This document shows positions 1-8,433 of a DNA stretch of 64,000 nucleotides, one piece after another. The notes under the pieces are model-generated. The model saw only the letters and a program-made list of their open reading frames with translations. It had not been told where the DNA came from and did not search any database. The stretch is from Rhizobium deserti (GTDB taxonomy: Bacteria > Pseudomonadota > Alphaproteobacteria > Rhizobiales > Rhizobiaceae): NCBI RefSeq assembly GCF_004358025.1, contig NZ_SMTL01000006.1:1-64000 (forward strand), in the 5' to 3' direction. Each line of letters begins with the position of its first letter. The first letter of the stretch is position 1. Made by a program: the position numbers and the translations under genes.

Positions 1-76
1 TGCGGGGCGCTCGACTTGCATGTGTTAAGCCTGCCGCCAGCGTTCGTTCTGAGCCAGGATCAAACTCTCAAGTTGA
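1..76 (-). rRNA. rrs: 16S ribosomal RNA, 5' end (partial)
   Basis: The reverse complement contains the universal 27F site AGAGTTTGATCCTGGCTCAG, followed by the alphaproteobacterial 5' domain (AACGAACGCTGGCGG, then ACACATGCAAGTCGAGCG). Only about the first 76 nt are inside the window; the gene continues off the left edge. The mature 5' end is placed near 76 by analogy with rhizobial 16S genes that begin TCAACTTGAGAG; processing may differ by a few bases. It is read in the same direction as ftsK and min. Confidence 0.97.
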
Positions 77-509
77 GAATCCAATCCGTGACTGATCACT
101 ATGTTCTGAATCGACGAGAACTCACGATTGTTCCTCAACCCCAAAACGCTTCGCAGCAGTCTCAAGGCGCAGTTTCGGCTCCGTCATCCGTAAGGATGAA
201 CGAAAGACGCCGAAACCAAGAAACAAAGTGTTCTCTTGTCAAAACGTGACCGTCACTTTGTCTTCCAATGAACAGACCCTAAAGTCCGTCCGCGAAAACC
301 GCCGACCACGTTTCTCTTTCTTCTCATCTTCAATTGTCAAAAAACAGACAAACAACCCATCAGAGCCATCCGTCAAACCCCAAAGACAGCCACACCCCAA
401 GGAACCAAACCGTAACCCGGTCCCAATCAGCATGCGCCAACTTAATAAGGATTTCTCAAGAACAAAGGACTTCGTCGCCAGCAGCGCCGCCGCCCTCGTC
501 AGTGAGCGG
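77..509 (-). other. rRNA operon leader region
   Basis: About 430 nt lie between the putative rrn promoter and the mature 16S end, and they contain no convincing gene. The short open frames here have no ribosome-binding site and biased composition. Long rrn leaders with processing and antitermination signals are normal in rhizobia. I did not identify a boxA with certainty. Confidence 0.6.
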
Positions 510-539
510 TTTATAAATCTAACCAACCAAACAAGTCAA
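510..539 (-). promoter_or_regulatory. putative rrn promoter
   Basis: On the minus strand, TTGACT (539-534) is followed after 17-18 nt by TTATAA/TATAAA (516-510). This is a near-consensus housekeeping promoter directed towards the 16S gene, the strongest -35/-10 pair I noticed in the AT-richer 77-700 interval. The start site would be near 503. The assignment rests on motif and position only. Confidence 0.6.
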
Positions 540-917
540 CACAGGTTTTCAGAAAAACAAGAAAAAGATGCAAACCGCTGATTTCAAACCATAATCCGGA
601 ACTCAAACTAAACCAGCAGCCGATACCGGCAAAATCACCGATTAAAACCGCTCTCGGATCAAGACCCGAAGATAGGTTGAAATTCCCGGCGATCAAACCG
701 CCAGGCATCATGCTCAAACTCTCGCTGATGACCAAGAGATGGGGCGCAAAAGGATGATTTACAAGGGATGGAGCAGCCAGAAGTCCGAACGGCGTGCAAG
801 GATAACCGGCGCCGAAAGCTCTTGCTCTAAGAGCTGGGCGGCGCTTTGTTCAAGAAGCTCGCGCCTCAACGGGCTGTTTCCGACGCATGTGTGCGGCGAA
901 TTCATGTGCGTGAACTT

Positions 918-947
918 GGGAACGGCAGCCGCAGGGCTGCCGTTCCC
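918..947 (-). terminator. hairpin after ftsK, probable terminator
   Basis: A perfect 13-bp inverted repeat (arms 918-930 and 935-947, loop GCAG) lies 24 nt beyond the ftsK stop codon. There is no T-run on either side, so it may act as a weak terminator, a 3'-end stabiliser or a Rho-assisted site. It separates ftsK from the downstream rrn promoter. The interval 540-917 has no supportable gene. Confidence 0.55.
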
Positions 948-970
948 TTGCTTTATATCGTTCAGCGCGT

Positions 971-3559
971 TCAGCTGGCCAGACCGTCCGACGTTGCGGC
1001 TTCTGCCTCGCCAGCGATGATGGCCCGCTTGCCCACATGGTTGGCAGGTCCCACGAGGCCCTCCTTTTCCATGCGCTCGACGAGCGAGGCGGCACGGTTA
1101 TAGCCGATCGACAGCCGCCGCTGGATGTAGGAAGTCGAACACTTCTTGTCGCGCAGGACGATTTTCACGGCTCGGTCATAGAGGTCGTTACCGTCTTCCT
1201 CGCCCGTGGCGGACTTGTCGAAGACCGCCGTATCCTCTTCTTCCGCTTCCCCTTCGTCGGCGTCTTCCGTCACGGTTCCCAGATATTGCGGGCGGCCCTG
1301 ATTCTTTAGATGCGCAACAATCGCTTCTACCTCATGATCGGACACAAAGGGGCCGTGGACGCGGGCAATCCGCCCCCCACCGACCATATGCAGCATATCG
1401 CCCTGCCCCAGCAGATGCTCGGCTCCCTGCTCGCCGAGGATAGTGCGGCTGTCGATCTTGGACGTGACCTGGAAAGAGATGCGGGTCGGGAAGTTGGCCT
1501 TGATCGTGCCGGTGATGACATCCACCGAAGGTCGCTGGGTCGCCATGATCAGGTGGATGCCGGCGGCACGTGCCATTTGTGCCAGGCGCTGGATGGCGCC
1601 CTCAATGTCCTTGCCGGCGACCATCATCAGGTCGGCCATTTCGTCGACAATCACGACAATGTAAGGAAGCGGAGAAAGATCCATCTCCTGATCTTCATGG
1701 ATCGGCTCTCCGGTGGAGCGGTCAAAGCCGATCTGAACGCTGATCATGATGGTCTCGCCGGCCTCACGAGCGCCTGCCACCCGGGCATTGTAGCCGTCGA
1801 TATTGCGAACGCCCAAGCGCGACATCTTGCGGTAACGGTCTTCCATTTCCCGCACCGCCCATTTCAGGGCCAGCACCGCCTTTTTAGGATCCGTCACCAC
1901 CGGCGTCAGCAGATGGGGGATGCCGTCATAAATCGAGAGCTCGAGCATTTTCGGGTCGACCATGATCAGCCGGCATTCCTCCGGCCGAAGCTGGAAGAGC
2001 AGCGAGAGGATCATGGTGTTGACGGATACGGATTTGCCCGATCCAGTCGTTCCGGCAACCAGCAGATGCGGCATCTTGGCAAGATCGGCAATCACCGGTT
2101 CCCCGCCAATGGTCTTGCCGAGGCAAAGTGGCAGGCTGAAATTCGTTCTTTGATAGCTGTCGCTTTCAATCAGCTCCCGGAAATAGACTGTCTCGCGGAT
2201 CGGATTTGGTAGCTCGATGCCGATGACATTGCGGCCGGGCACGACGGCGACGCGAGCCGAAAGCGCCGACATGGAACGTGCAATATCGTCCGACAGACCG
2301 ATGACGCGCGAAGATTTAACGCCTGGCGCCGGCTCAAACTCGTAGAGTGTGACCACCGGGCCCGGCCGTACATCGACGATTTCGCCTTTGACGCCGAAGT
2401 CTTCCAGAACACTTTCGAGCAGGCCGGCGCTTTGCTCCAGAGCGTCCTGACTCATGGTGGTTGCCTGCCGGGTCTGCGGTTCCTGAAGCAGTTCGGAGGA
2501 AGGAAGCTCGTAGTCTTCGCCACCATGCAGATGTGTATTGGTCTGCAGGGCCGATGGCCGGCGCGACCGGAACGAGTTTGCAGCTGGTCTGTCAGGTGCA
2601 GTGACGCGTTCTGTTACAACTGGAGCTCCAACAAAGCTTTCCTGAGGCTGAGGTGCTTCCTTGAAGGCCGGCGGTTCGGTGGCGGTTGATGCGCTGCGCA
2701 AGGTGAAGGCGCGGTAGTGAAGAACCGGCGACTGTCCATCCACATCCAGGGGCGGCGATATCGGCTGCAGGTCAATGGCTGCCATGTTTGCACGCGTAGG
2801 ACTATGCGGCCTAGGTGCATTCACCTTGGGCGTCAAGGCCGTTTGGGAAACGGTGCTCTCGTTGGCCGTGCCGAGGCTCATGGCTTCCCAGAACAGATGA
2901 TCCGGCAGATGGGACGCCAGATGGGCGAGCGGGTGAGCCGCCGGCGCAGTGAGCTGGGCATGATTTTTCGTCGGCGCTGCAGAAGCCATCGGCGAGCTGA
3001 CGGGTGCATGAACGGCAGAGCGAAAAGCGGCATGCCGCGGAATGGCTGCGACCGAAGGCTTAGCCTTCTGTTCAGTACGGGCCGGCGCAACGAATTCCCT
3101 GTGCAATTCGTCGACCAGAGCCCGGGCGCCCGGCGCAGCTTCTACCGGCAAGCCCCGGGTGACCAGACCGCGCTCAACGGAACGCTGCTCGAAGCTCGTC
3201 TTTGGCATCTGCGGCATCTCTGGCGACGGGCGCGAAGGTCTTGCGGGAGCAATAGCCGTTTGGACGCTTAGCGTCTCGCCAGGCGGGCGCTTTGAGATTG
3301 CTTTCTCCGGCGTGCGGGTAAAACGGACATTCGGCTTCAACGCAAAGGCGGTCTGCCAGATCGGCAGTTCGTCACCCTGAGCGCCCACGAACGAAGGTTG
3401 CGGATCCTTAGTTTTTGCAGTCGAGGACTGCTCGATCGGAAGCGGCCTAGGGGCCGGCTCGACAGGCAAATCATTACGGATCACAGCATTGTCTTGCTGT
3501 TCGCCGCCCTCCCCGCTTGTCGTCGCAGAACCAGGAAAATTTGTACGAGAAAGACGCAT
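971..3559 (-). CDS. ftsK: DNA translocase FtsK, apparently soluble form
   Basis: 862-residue FtsK/SpoIIIE ATPase, which pumps DNA at the septum and activates XerCD recombination at dif. The C-terminal half has every hallmark: Walker A GTTGSGKS, Walker [12 protein letters not shown], the [13 protein letters not shown] segment and [15 protein letters not shown], then a winged-helix gamma domain (about residues 790-855) that reads KOPS. The N-terminal 360 residues are a Pro/Ala-rich linker. Unlike canonical FtsK, no transmembrane segments precede the linker, and the frame upstream is not open. The start codon ATG has only a weak ribosome-binding site. It lies downstream of minE on the same strand, with a terminator between. 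Rhizobia often carry a second ftsK-like gene, so this may be a paralogue; the ATPase identity is certain, the in vivo role is not. Confidence 0.95.
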   Translation of the reverse strand: MRLSRTNFPGSATTSGEGGEQQDNAVIRNDLPVEPAPRPLPIEQSSTAKTKDPQPSFVGAQGDELPIWQTAFALKPNVRFTRTPEKAISKRPPGETLSVQTAIAPARPSRPSPEMPQMPKTSFEQRSVERGLVTRGLPVEAAPGARALVDELHREFVAPARTEQKAKPSVAAIPRHAAFRSAVHAPVSSPMASAAPTKNHAQLTAPAAHPLAHLASHLPDHLFWEAMSLGTANESTVSQTALTPKVNAPRPHSPTRANMAAIDLQPISPPLDVDGQSPVLHYRAFTLRSASTATEPPAFKEAPQPQESFVGAPVVTERVTAPDRPAANSFRSRRPSALQTNTHLHGGEDYELPSSELLQEPQTRQATTMSQDALEQSAGLLESVLEDFGVKGEIVDVRPGPVVTLYEFEPAPGVKSSRVIGLSDDIARSMSALSARVAVVPGRNVIGIELPNPIRETVYFRELIESDSYQRTNFSLPLCLGKTIGGEPVIADLAKMPHLLVAGTTGSGKSVSVNTMILSLLFQLRPEECRLIMVDPKMLELSIYDGIPHLLTPVVTDPKKAVLALKWAVREMEDRYRKMSRLGVRNIDGYNARVAGAREAGETIMISVQIGFDRSTGEPIHEDQEMDLSPLPYIVVIVDEMADLMMVAGKDIEGAIQRLAQMARAAGIHLIMATQRPSVDVITGTIKANFPTRISFQVTSKIDSRTILGEQGAEHLLGQGDMLHMVGGGRIARVHGPFVSDHEVEAIVAHLKNQGRPQYLGTVTEDADEGEAEEEDTAVFDKSATGEEDGNDLYDRAVKIVLRDKKCSTSYIQRRLSIGYNRAASLVERMEKEGLVGPANHVGKRAIIAGEAEAATSDGLAS

Positions 3560-3682
3560 GAACTCACTACACCGATCACAGGGGGCGCTATCGACGCGAA
3601 CGTCTATGGAATAGAAAATAAACGTTAACCGTCCCTTGCTTCCGCCAAAGAAAGGGCGGGCGCCATTCCCCAGAGTTCAAGC

Positions 3683-3719
3683 AAAAAGACGCCCCGGTCG
3701 ATCAGGAGCGGGACGTCTT
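3683..3719 (-). terminator. intrinsic terminator of the min operon
   Basis: On the minus strand, AAGACGTCCCG (3719-3709) pairs with CGGGGCGTCTT (3696-3686) across a 12-nt loop with one G-U wobble, and runs directly into a U-tract (3687-3683). It lies 45 nt past the minE stop and 124 nt before the ftsK start, so min and ftsK are separate transcription units. Confidence 0.85.
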
Positions 3720-3763
3720 CTGGATGATTTACGTTGAGAACTGGAGCTTCACATGGGCAGCGT

Positions 3764-4024
3764 TCAGGCTGCGAGAACCTCGGCGTCCCTCGGGATTTCG
3801 ATGTCGATTTCCAGGATCGAAACATGTTCGCCGCGATCCATCTTGATCTGCACCTTGTCGGCGTCCACCTGAACATGCTTGGCAATGACCGCCAGGATCT
3901 CTTCGCGCAGCAGCGAAACAAGATCCTTGTCCATGGAGCACCGCTCATGGGACAACAGCACCTGGAGGCGCTCGCGTGCCAGGGGCGCAGAGCGTGGCTT
4001 GTTGAAAAGACGGAATATGCTCAT
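3764..4024 (-). CDS. minE: cell division topological specificity factor MinE
   Basis: 86-residue MinE. It binds membrane-bound MinD, stimulates its ATPase and drives the pole-to-pole oscillation that keeps MinC away from midcell. The N-terminus (MSIFRLFNK, then [13 protein letters not shown]) is the membrane-targeting and MinD-contact helix, and the C-terminal half is the dimerisation and topological-specificity domain ending [13 protein letters not shown]. The length is normal. Its ATG overlaps the minD stop (ATGA), so it is translationally coupled and last in minC-minD-minE. Confidence 0.97.
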   Translation of the reverse strand: MSIFRLFNKPRSAPLARERLQVLLSHERCSMDKDLVSLLREEILAVIAKHVQVDADKVQIKMDRGEHVSILEIDIEIPRDAEVLAA

Positions 4025-4836
4025 GCCGCCTTCCTTCCGAAAATCTTGCCGAAGATACCTCGCTTCTCGCCCGGAATGCTGATCGGCACGTTTTCGCCGG
4101 CAAGCCGGCGGGCAGCGTCGAAATAGGCCATGGCCGGTGCGCTGCGAGCGTCGGCTATGGTCACCGGAGCGCCAATATTGGAGGCGCGCAGGACATCCAT
4201 GCTTTCCGGGATGATCCCGAGCAGGGGTATGGAAAGGATCTCGAGGACGTCCTCGACCTTCAGCATGTCGCCGCGCTCGGCGCGGTTGCTGTCGTAGCGG
4301 GTCAACAGAAGGTGCTTTTCCATCCGCTCGCCGCGTTCGGCCTTCAGCGTCTTGGAATCAAGCATGCCGATGATCCGGTCGGAATCGCGTACGGAAGAGA
4401 CTTCCGGGTTGGTGACTACGACGGCAACATCCGCATGCCGCATGGCCAGCGTCGCGCCGCGCTCAATGCCGGCCGGGCTGTCGCAGATGATCCAGTCGAA
4501 ATAGCGTTTGAGATCATTCATGACCTGCTCGACGCCTTCCGGAGTGAGCGCATCCTTGTCGCGGGTTTGCGAGGCCGGCAGCAGGAAGAGGTTGTCGAGA
4601 CGCTTGTCGCGGATCAGCGCCTGCGGCAGCTTGGCATCGCCCTGGATGACATTGACGATATCATAGACCACACGGCGCTCGGCCCCCATGATCAGGTCGA
4701 GGTTGCGCAAGCCGACGTCGAAATCGACGACTGCGACCTTCTCGTTTCTCTGCGCCAGTGCCGCGCCGAGGGCAGCAGTCGACGTCGTTTTTCCGACACC
4801 GCCCTTGCCCGACGTCACTACGATGACCTTCCCCAT
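4021..4836 (-). CDS. minD: septum site-determining ATPase MinD
   Basis: 271-residue ParA/MinD-family ATPase that recruits MinC to the membrane. The start is placed at ATG 4836, preceded by AAGGAG 9 nt upstream, giving the family N-terminus [18 protein letters not shown] with the deviant Walker A motif. A longer frame adds five residues with no ribosome-binding site. [14 protein letters not shown] and the CDSPAGIE Walker B segment are intact. The C-terminus [14 protein letters not shown] is the amphipathic membrane-targeting helix. It lies 30 nt after minC and overlaps minE by 4 nt. Confidence 0.97.
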   Translation of the reverse strand: MGKVIVVTSGKGGVGKTTSTAALGAALAQRNEKVAVVDFDVGLRNLDLIMGAERRVVYDIVNVIQGDAKLPQALIRDKRLDNLFLLPASQTRDKDALTPEGVEQVMNDLKRYFDWIICDSPAGIERGATLAMRHADVAVVVTNPEVSSVRDSDRIIGMLDSKTLKAERGERMEKHLLLTRYDSNRAERGDMLKVEDVLEILSIPLLGIIPESMDVLRASNIGAPVTIADARSAPAMAYFDAARRLAGENVPISIPGEKRGIFGKIFGRKAA

Positions 4837-4866
4837 ACTCGTCTCCTTCATTCCAGCCCGTCCGGC

Positions 4867-5607
4867 TCAGAAAAGTGTTTCTGCCATAATAACGTCGCCT
4901 TCCAGCCAAAGCTGGACAGCCTTGCCGATCAGTTGCGGGTCCATGTCCTCGGCCATCTTGTAGATGCCATCGATGGCAACCAGTTCCGCTTCCAGCTTGC
5001 GGCAGAAAATCCGTGCCGAAGCATTCCCGACGGAACCCGCCATGACGCGCCCCCGTAGAGCGCCATAGATATGAACCGAGCCGCCGGCAATGACTTCTGA
5101 GCCGGAGGCAACCGATCCGATCACCGTCACGTCACCCTCGGGAAACATCACCGACTGGCCTGAGCGAACCGGCTCCGAAATGACGATCGACTGAGTGACC
5201 GAACGTACTTCTGGCACGGGCGGCTTGACTGGAGCTGAATTCCGCAGGGCGACAGCAGGCTCCGCCTGCTTTTCCTCCACCTCGAAATCGGCGGCCGGCC
5301 GGCCGCCCTTCATCGCAGGCGGCATTCCGGGCTCGATCATCGACGGCCGAGCGCCTTCAATGCCCATGATGCGGACATTGCGATTGGCCAGTTGCGCGAT
5401 CAACTCCTTGAGCTGCGCCTTGTCGATGCCCAGGTCCGCGACGTCCAGAACGACCGGACGTCCCAGGAAGAAGCCGGCGGATCGCGCCGCGAGGTCGTCG
5501 AGCTGTTCCAACCAGTTGTCGAGCGGAAGATCCGGGGAAAGCACGAGCGCCAGAAAAGAACGGCCTTTGATGCGGATCGAGCGAGAATCTGTTAGCACTT
5601 TGGTCAT
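4867..5607 (-). CDS. minC: septum site-determining protein MinC
   Basis: 246-residue inhibitor of FtsZ assembly. The N-terminal FtsZ-interacting domain covers about residues 1-105 and is followed by a Pro/Glu-rich linker. The C-terminal right-handed beta-helix (about 140-240: GDVTVIGSVASGSEVIAGG, then IYGALRGRVMAG) binds MinD and dimerises. It is first in the operon. The ATG has no good Shine-Dalgarno sequence and lies at the 3' edge of a perfect 9-bp inverted repeat, so translation initiation could be structure-controlled. CtrA-like sites lie just upstream. Confidence 0.96.
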   Translation of the reverse strand: MTKVLTDSRSIRIKGRSFLALVLSPDLPLDNWLEQLDDLAARSAGFFLGRPVVLDVADLGIDKAQLKELIAQLANRNVRIMGIEGARPSMIEPGMPPAMKGGRPAADFEVEEKQAEPAVALRNSAPVKPPVPEVRSVTQSIVISEPVRSGQSVMFPEGDVTVIGSVASGSEVIAGGSVHIYGALRGRVMAGSVGNASARIFCRKLEAELVAIDGIYKMAEDMDPQLIGKAVQLWLEGDVIMAETLF

Positions 5608-5635
5608 CTACGTAAACAAATCGTTGACGTAGATG
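5605..5635 (-). promoter_or_regulatory. hairpin enclosing the minC start codon
   Basis: CATCTACGT (5605-5613) and ACGTAGATG (5627-5635) form a perfect 9-bp inverted repeat with a 13-nt spacer. On the minC mRNA the initiating AUG is the last triplet of the 3' arm, so the start codon would be base-paired. The repeat could instead be a protein-binding dyad. Confidence 0.5.
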
Positions 5636-5665
5636 TAGCTGCGAGATGGTTAACAAATAGTTAAC
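5613..5665. promoter_or_regulatory. CtrA-type boxes upstream of minC
   Basis: TTAACAAATAGTTAAC (5650-5665) matches the alphaproteobacterial CtrA consensus TTAA-N7-TTAA exactly. A second copy, TAAACAAATCGTTGAC (5613-5628), matches it at 13 of 16 positions and ends 21 bp away. The location, 0-60 bp before minC, suits direct cell-cycle control. Direct CtrA control of min genes has been reported in Sinorhizobium, as I recall. Binding here is inferred from sequence. Confidence 0.65.
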
Positions 5666-5757
5666 GGAGGCCCCTTCAGGGTAAATGCCGGAGCTGTTTC
5701 ATTTGCAGCTGCCTCGCCCAGCACAACCCTTTTTCACGCGGTGGGAAACGGTTTTCG

Positions 5758-7425
5758 CTACCGTCGATGCGCTTCGGGATCCGGGATCGGCACGGCCGCC
5801 ATCAGCGCCCTGGTATAGTCATCCTGGGGATTCTCGAAGATCTGCCGGCGCGTGCCAGTTTCGACGATCGAACCGCCACGCATGACCGCCACCTTGTGGG
5901 ACATTCTTTCCACCACGGCCATGTCGTGGGAAATGAACAGATAGGCGAGCCCCATCATTTCCTGCAGCTCGAGGAGCAGATCTAGAACCCGCGCGCGAAC
6001 CGAAACGTCGAGCGCCGCGACGCTTTCGTCGGCGACGATCAACTTCGGCTCCAGCGCCAAGGCACGCGCAATGACGATGCGCTGGCGCTGGCCGCCGGAA
6101 AATTCATGGGGGTAGCGGCTGGCGGCATCCGGGGTGAGGCCGACGCGGCGCAGCAGTTCGGCAACCCGGTCCTGCCGCTCGCTTTTGTTGGCGACTCCGT
6201 GGATGACCAGTGGCTCGGCCACGGCTCGGCCGACATCCATGCGCGGATCGAGCGAGGCATAGGGATCCTGAAAAATCATCTGGGCGGAACGACGCACCGG
6301 CTGCATTTCCCGCTGGCTGAGCCCGCCGATGTCGCGGCCGTCGATCATCACGCTGCCGGTAAACGGGATCAATCCAAGCGCAGCCTTGCCGGTCGTCGAT
6401 TTGCCCGATCCGCTTTCGCCGACCAAACCCAGGGTCTCGCCGGGCAGGATGTCGAACGAGACGTCCTTGACGGCATTCACGGGCGTCTTGCCCTTGAACA
6501 GCCGGCCCGCCTTGCTGCCGTAGCTGACATTGAGATTGCGCACGTTGAGGATCGGCGACCGATCCGGCCTTGCTTCCTGCCTGACCTGAGGGGTGACTTT
6601 CGGCGGGCCCTCGGTTCCTGCATGCGCACCAAGCCGCGGCACGGCAGCAAGCAGTTGCTGGGTGTAGGGCTGGCTCGGCCGCTTGAAGATGTCGAGCGCC
6701 GGCCCCTGCTCGACAATCCTGCCATTCTGCATGATCACGACACGATCGGCCATTTCGGCGACCACGCCCATATCATGAGTGATGAGGATGATCGACGTCT
6801 CGAATTCCTGTTTCAGCTCGCGCATCAGCTTGAGGATCTGCGCCTGCACGGTGACATCGAGCGCCGTGGTTGGCTCGTCGGCAATCAGCACCTTGGGGCG
6901 GCAAGACAGCGCCATGGCGATCATCACCCGCTGCCGCATACCGCCCGACAGCTCGTGCGGATACTGCTTCATCCGCTTGGCGGGCTCGGTGATATGCACG
7001 GCATCCAGCATCTGCAGCGCCACCGCCTCGGCATTCTCACGACCCTGGTGCTCGCGGATCGCTTCGACCAATTGCGTGCCGATTGAGATCACCGGGTTGA
7101 GCGATGTCATCGGCTCCTGGAAGATCATCGCCACGTCGCCGCCGCGTACCCTGCGCATGGCTCGGTCCGATAGCTTTGCCAGATCGCGCTCCCCGAGCAG
7201 GATATTGCCCGAGGCGACCTGGAGCGATGCCTTGGGCAGCAGCCCCATGATGGATAGCGACGTCACCGACTTGCCCGAGCCGGACTCGCCGGCAATGCAC
7301 AATGTTTCTCCGGCTCGCAAGTCGAAGGTCACGTCCTGGAGTACGGGCTTGCGCCCTTCCGGCGTCCGGGCATCTACATTGAGCCCACAGACGCTTAGAA
7401 CGGGAGCGGATATCGGCACGCTCAC
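5758..7425 (-). CDS. dipeptide/oligopeptide-type ABC transporter, fused ATP-binding protein
   Basis: 555 residues with two complete ABC ATPase domains in tandem (YejF/GsiA layout, equal to DppD plus DppF). The first has Walker A GESGSGKSVTS, signature LSGGMRQRVMIA and Walker B VLIADEPTTALD. The second has GESGSGKSTTG, FSGGQRQRIVIA and LIVADESVAALD, with the oligopeptide C-terminal motif after each. One chain therefore powers the importer formed by the two permeases in this operon. It is the last gene, and its ATG overlaps the amidase stop by 4 nt. I see no clear terminator in 5666-5757. Confidence 0.95.
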   Translation of the reverse strand: MSVPISAPVLSVCGLNVDARTPEGRKPVLQDVTFDLRAGETLCIAGESGSGKSVTSLSIMGLLPKASLQVASGNILLGERDLAKLSDRAMRRVRGGDVAMIFQEPMTSLNPVISIGTQLVEAIREHQGRENAEAVALQMLDAVHITEPAKRMKQYPHELSGGMRQRVMIAMALSCRPKVLIADEPTTALDVTVQAQILKLMRELKQEFETSIILITHDMGVVAEMADRVVIMQNGRIVEQGPALDIFKRPSQPYTQQLLAAVPRLGAHAGTEGPPKVTPQVRQEARPDRSPILNVRNLNVSYGSKAGRLFKGKTPVNAVKDVSFDILPGETLGLVGESGSGKSTTGKAALGLIPFTGSVMIDGRDIGGLSQREMQPVRRSAQMIFQDPYASLDPRMDVGRAVAEPLVIHGVANKSERQDRVAELLRRVGLTPDAASRYPHEFSGGQRQRIVIARALALEPKLIVADESVAALDVSVRARVLDLLLELQEMMGLAYLFISHDMAVVERMSHKVAVMRGGSIVETGTRRQIFENPQDDYTRALMAAVPIPDPEAHRR

Positions 7426-8366
7426 GCGAAGACGATCCGCGGGAAATAGAAGGAAACGACCCAGTTCGGCGCGTCGACGATCTCGCTAATCCTCAGGTCG
7501 CCGCAGACCGAGCAGAGCATGTAGGCGTCCACGGCACTCATGCCGTGTTCGGCCGTCAGCAGATCGACCATGCGCATGACGCTTTCGCGGGCGCCGGTCA
7601 TCAGATCCGGGCCGATGCCGGTGGTGACTTCGTAACCCATGCCATCGAGATGGCGGGTGACGGGCTCTGTCACGGTAAAGCGCGGCGACTGGAGCTTCGC
7701 ATCCTTGACCAGTTCGATCGTCGCTTCGACATTCATCTGGCTTTCGATGGCCGTGCCGCAGACCTCCCCATCGCCCTGGGCCGCATGCGTATCGCCGATC
7801 GAGAACAGCGCCCCTTCCACCTCGATGGGCAAATAAAGCGTAACGCCGGCTGTCAGATCGCGGATGTCAAGATTGCCGCCGACCCGCCGTGGCGGAACAA
7901 CGGAATGGGTGCCTGGTTCCGCCGGTGCAACACCGATCGTGCCGGCAAAAGGCTTCAGCGGCACACGGCCGCCTGGGCCGTAGAGCGCTGGCGTCATGCT
8001 GTTGGCATCATAGGACCAGACATGCAGGGCAGGATCCTTGAACTGGTCGGCAAGCAGGCCGAAGCCGGGAATATTAGCGGTCCAGCCGACGCCCGAGGGG
8101 ATGAATTTGCGCAGCGTCACCTTCAGCGCATCATCCGGCATCGCGCCTTCTACATAAATCGGGCCGGAAACGGGATTGATCTTGCCGAAGTCGAGATTGT
8201 TCAAGGTCTCCAGCGTCGCATCTTGGCCGAGCTGGCCGCCGGACGAGTCCAGGCATTCGAAATGAATGGTCTCGCCGGGCTTGGCCACGATGGCCGGCTC
8301 GAAATCCTTGTTCCAGCCGAAATTATGCTGGGCGCGGTGGATGGTATGGGTGCAGGCGATGCACAT
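7422..8366 (-). CDS. acetamidase/formamidase family protein
   Basis: 314-residue FmdA/AmdA-fold amidohydrolase, a metal-dependent enzyme that releases ammonia from formamide or small amides. Family features include HFECLDSSGGQ near residue 34, the NPVSGPIYVEGA strand, FSIGDTHAAQGDGEVCGTA (about 190-208) and a C-terminal LCSVCGDLRISEIVD segment. It has no signal peptide, so it acts in the cytoplasm on imported substrate. It lies between the binding protein and the ATPase of the importer, under an amiC/amiR pair, which points to an amide or amide-capped substrate. The exact substrate is not readable from sequence. Confidence 0.9.
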   Translation of the reverse strand: MCIACTHTIHRAQHNFGWNKDFEPAIVAKPGETIHFECLDSSGGQLGQDATLETLNNLDFGKINPVSGPIYVEGAMPDDALKVTLRKFIPSGVGWTANIPGFGLLADQFKDPALHVWSYDANSMTPALYGPGGRVPLKPFAGTIGVAPAEPGTHSVVPPRRVGGNLDIRDLTAGVTLYLPIEVEGALFSIGDTHAAQGDGEVCGTAIESQMNVEATIELVKDAKLQSPRFTVTEPVTRHLDGMGYEVTTGIGPDLMTGARESVMRMVDLLTAEHGMSAVDAYMLCSVCGDLRISEIVDAPNWVVSFYFPRIVFA

Positions 8367-8388
8367 GGGTGTCTCCCTAGTTTCTATA

Positions 8389-8418
8389 AACGCCCTCCCG
8401 GCTGGCCGGGAAGGCGTT
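8389..8418 (-). terminator. intercistronic hairpin between binding protein and amidase
   Basis: AACGCC and GGCGTT bracket an inner TCCCGG/CCGGGA stem in the 67-nt gap between the binding-protein stop and the amidase start. There is no T-run, so it more likely stabilises the upstream mRNA or partly attenuates transcription than ends it. Such hairpins commonly set a high binding-protein to enzyme ratio in ABC operons. Confidence 0.5.
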
Positions 8419-8433
8419 CGACCCTTTTAAGGC

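Noticed and set aside
1310..2212. 300-codon plus-strand frame opposite ftsK
   Set aside because: It is antisense to the conserved FtsK motor domain; no ribosome-binding site or recognisable product.
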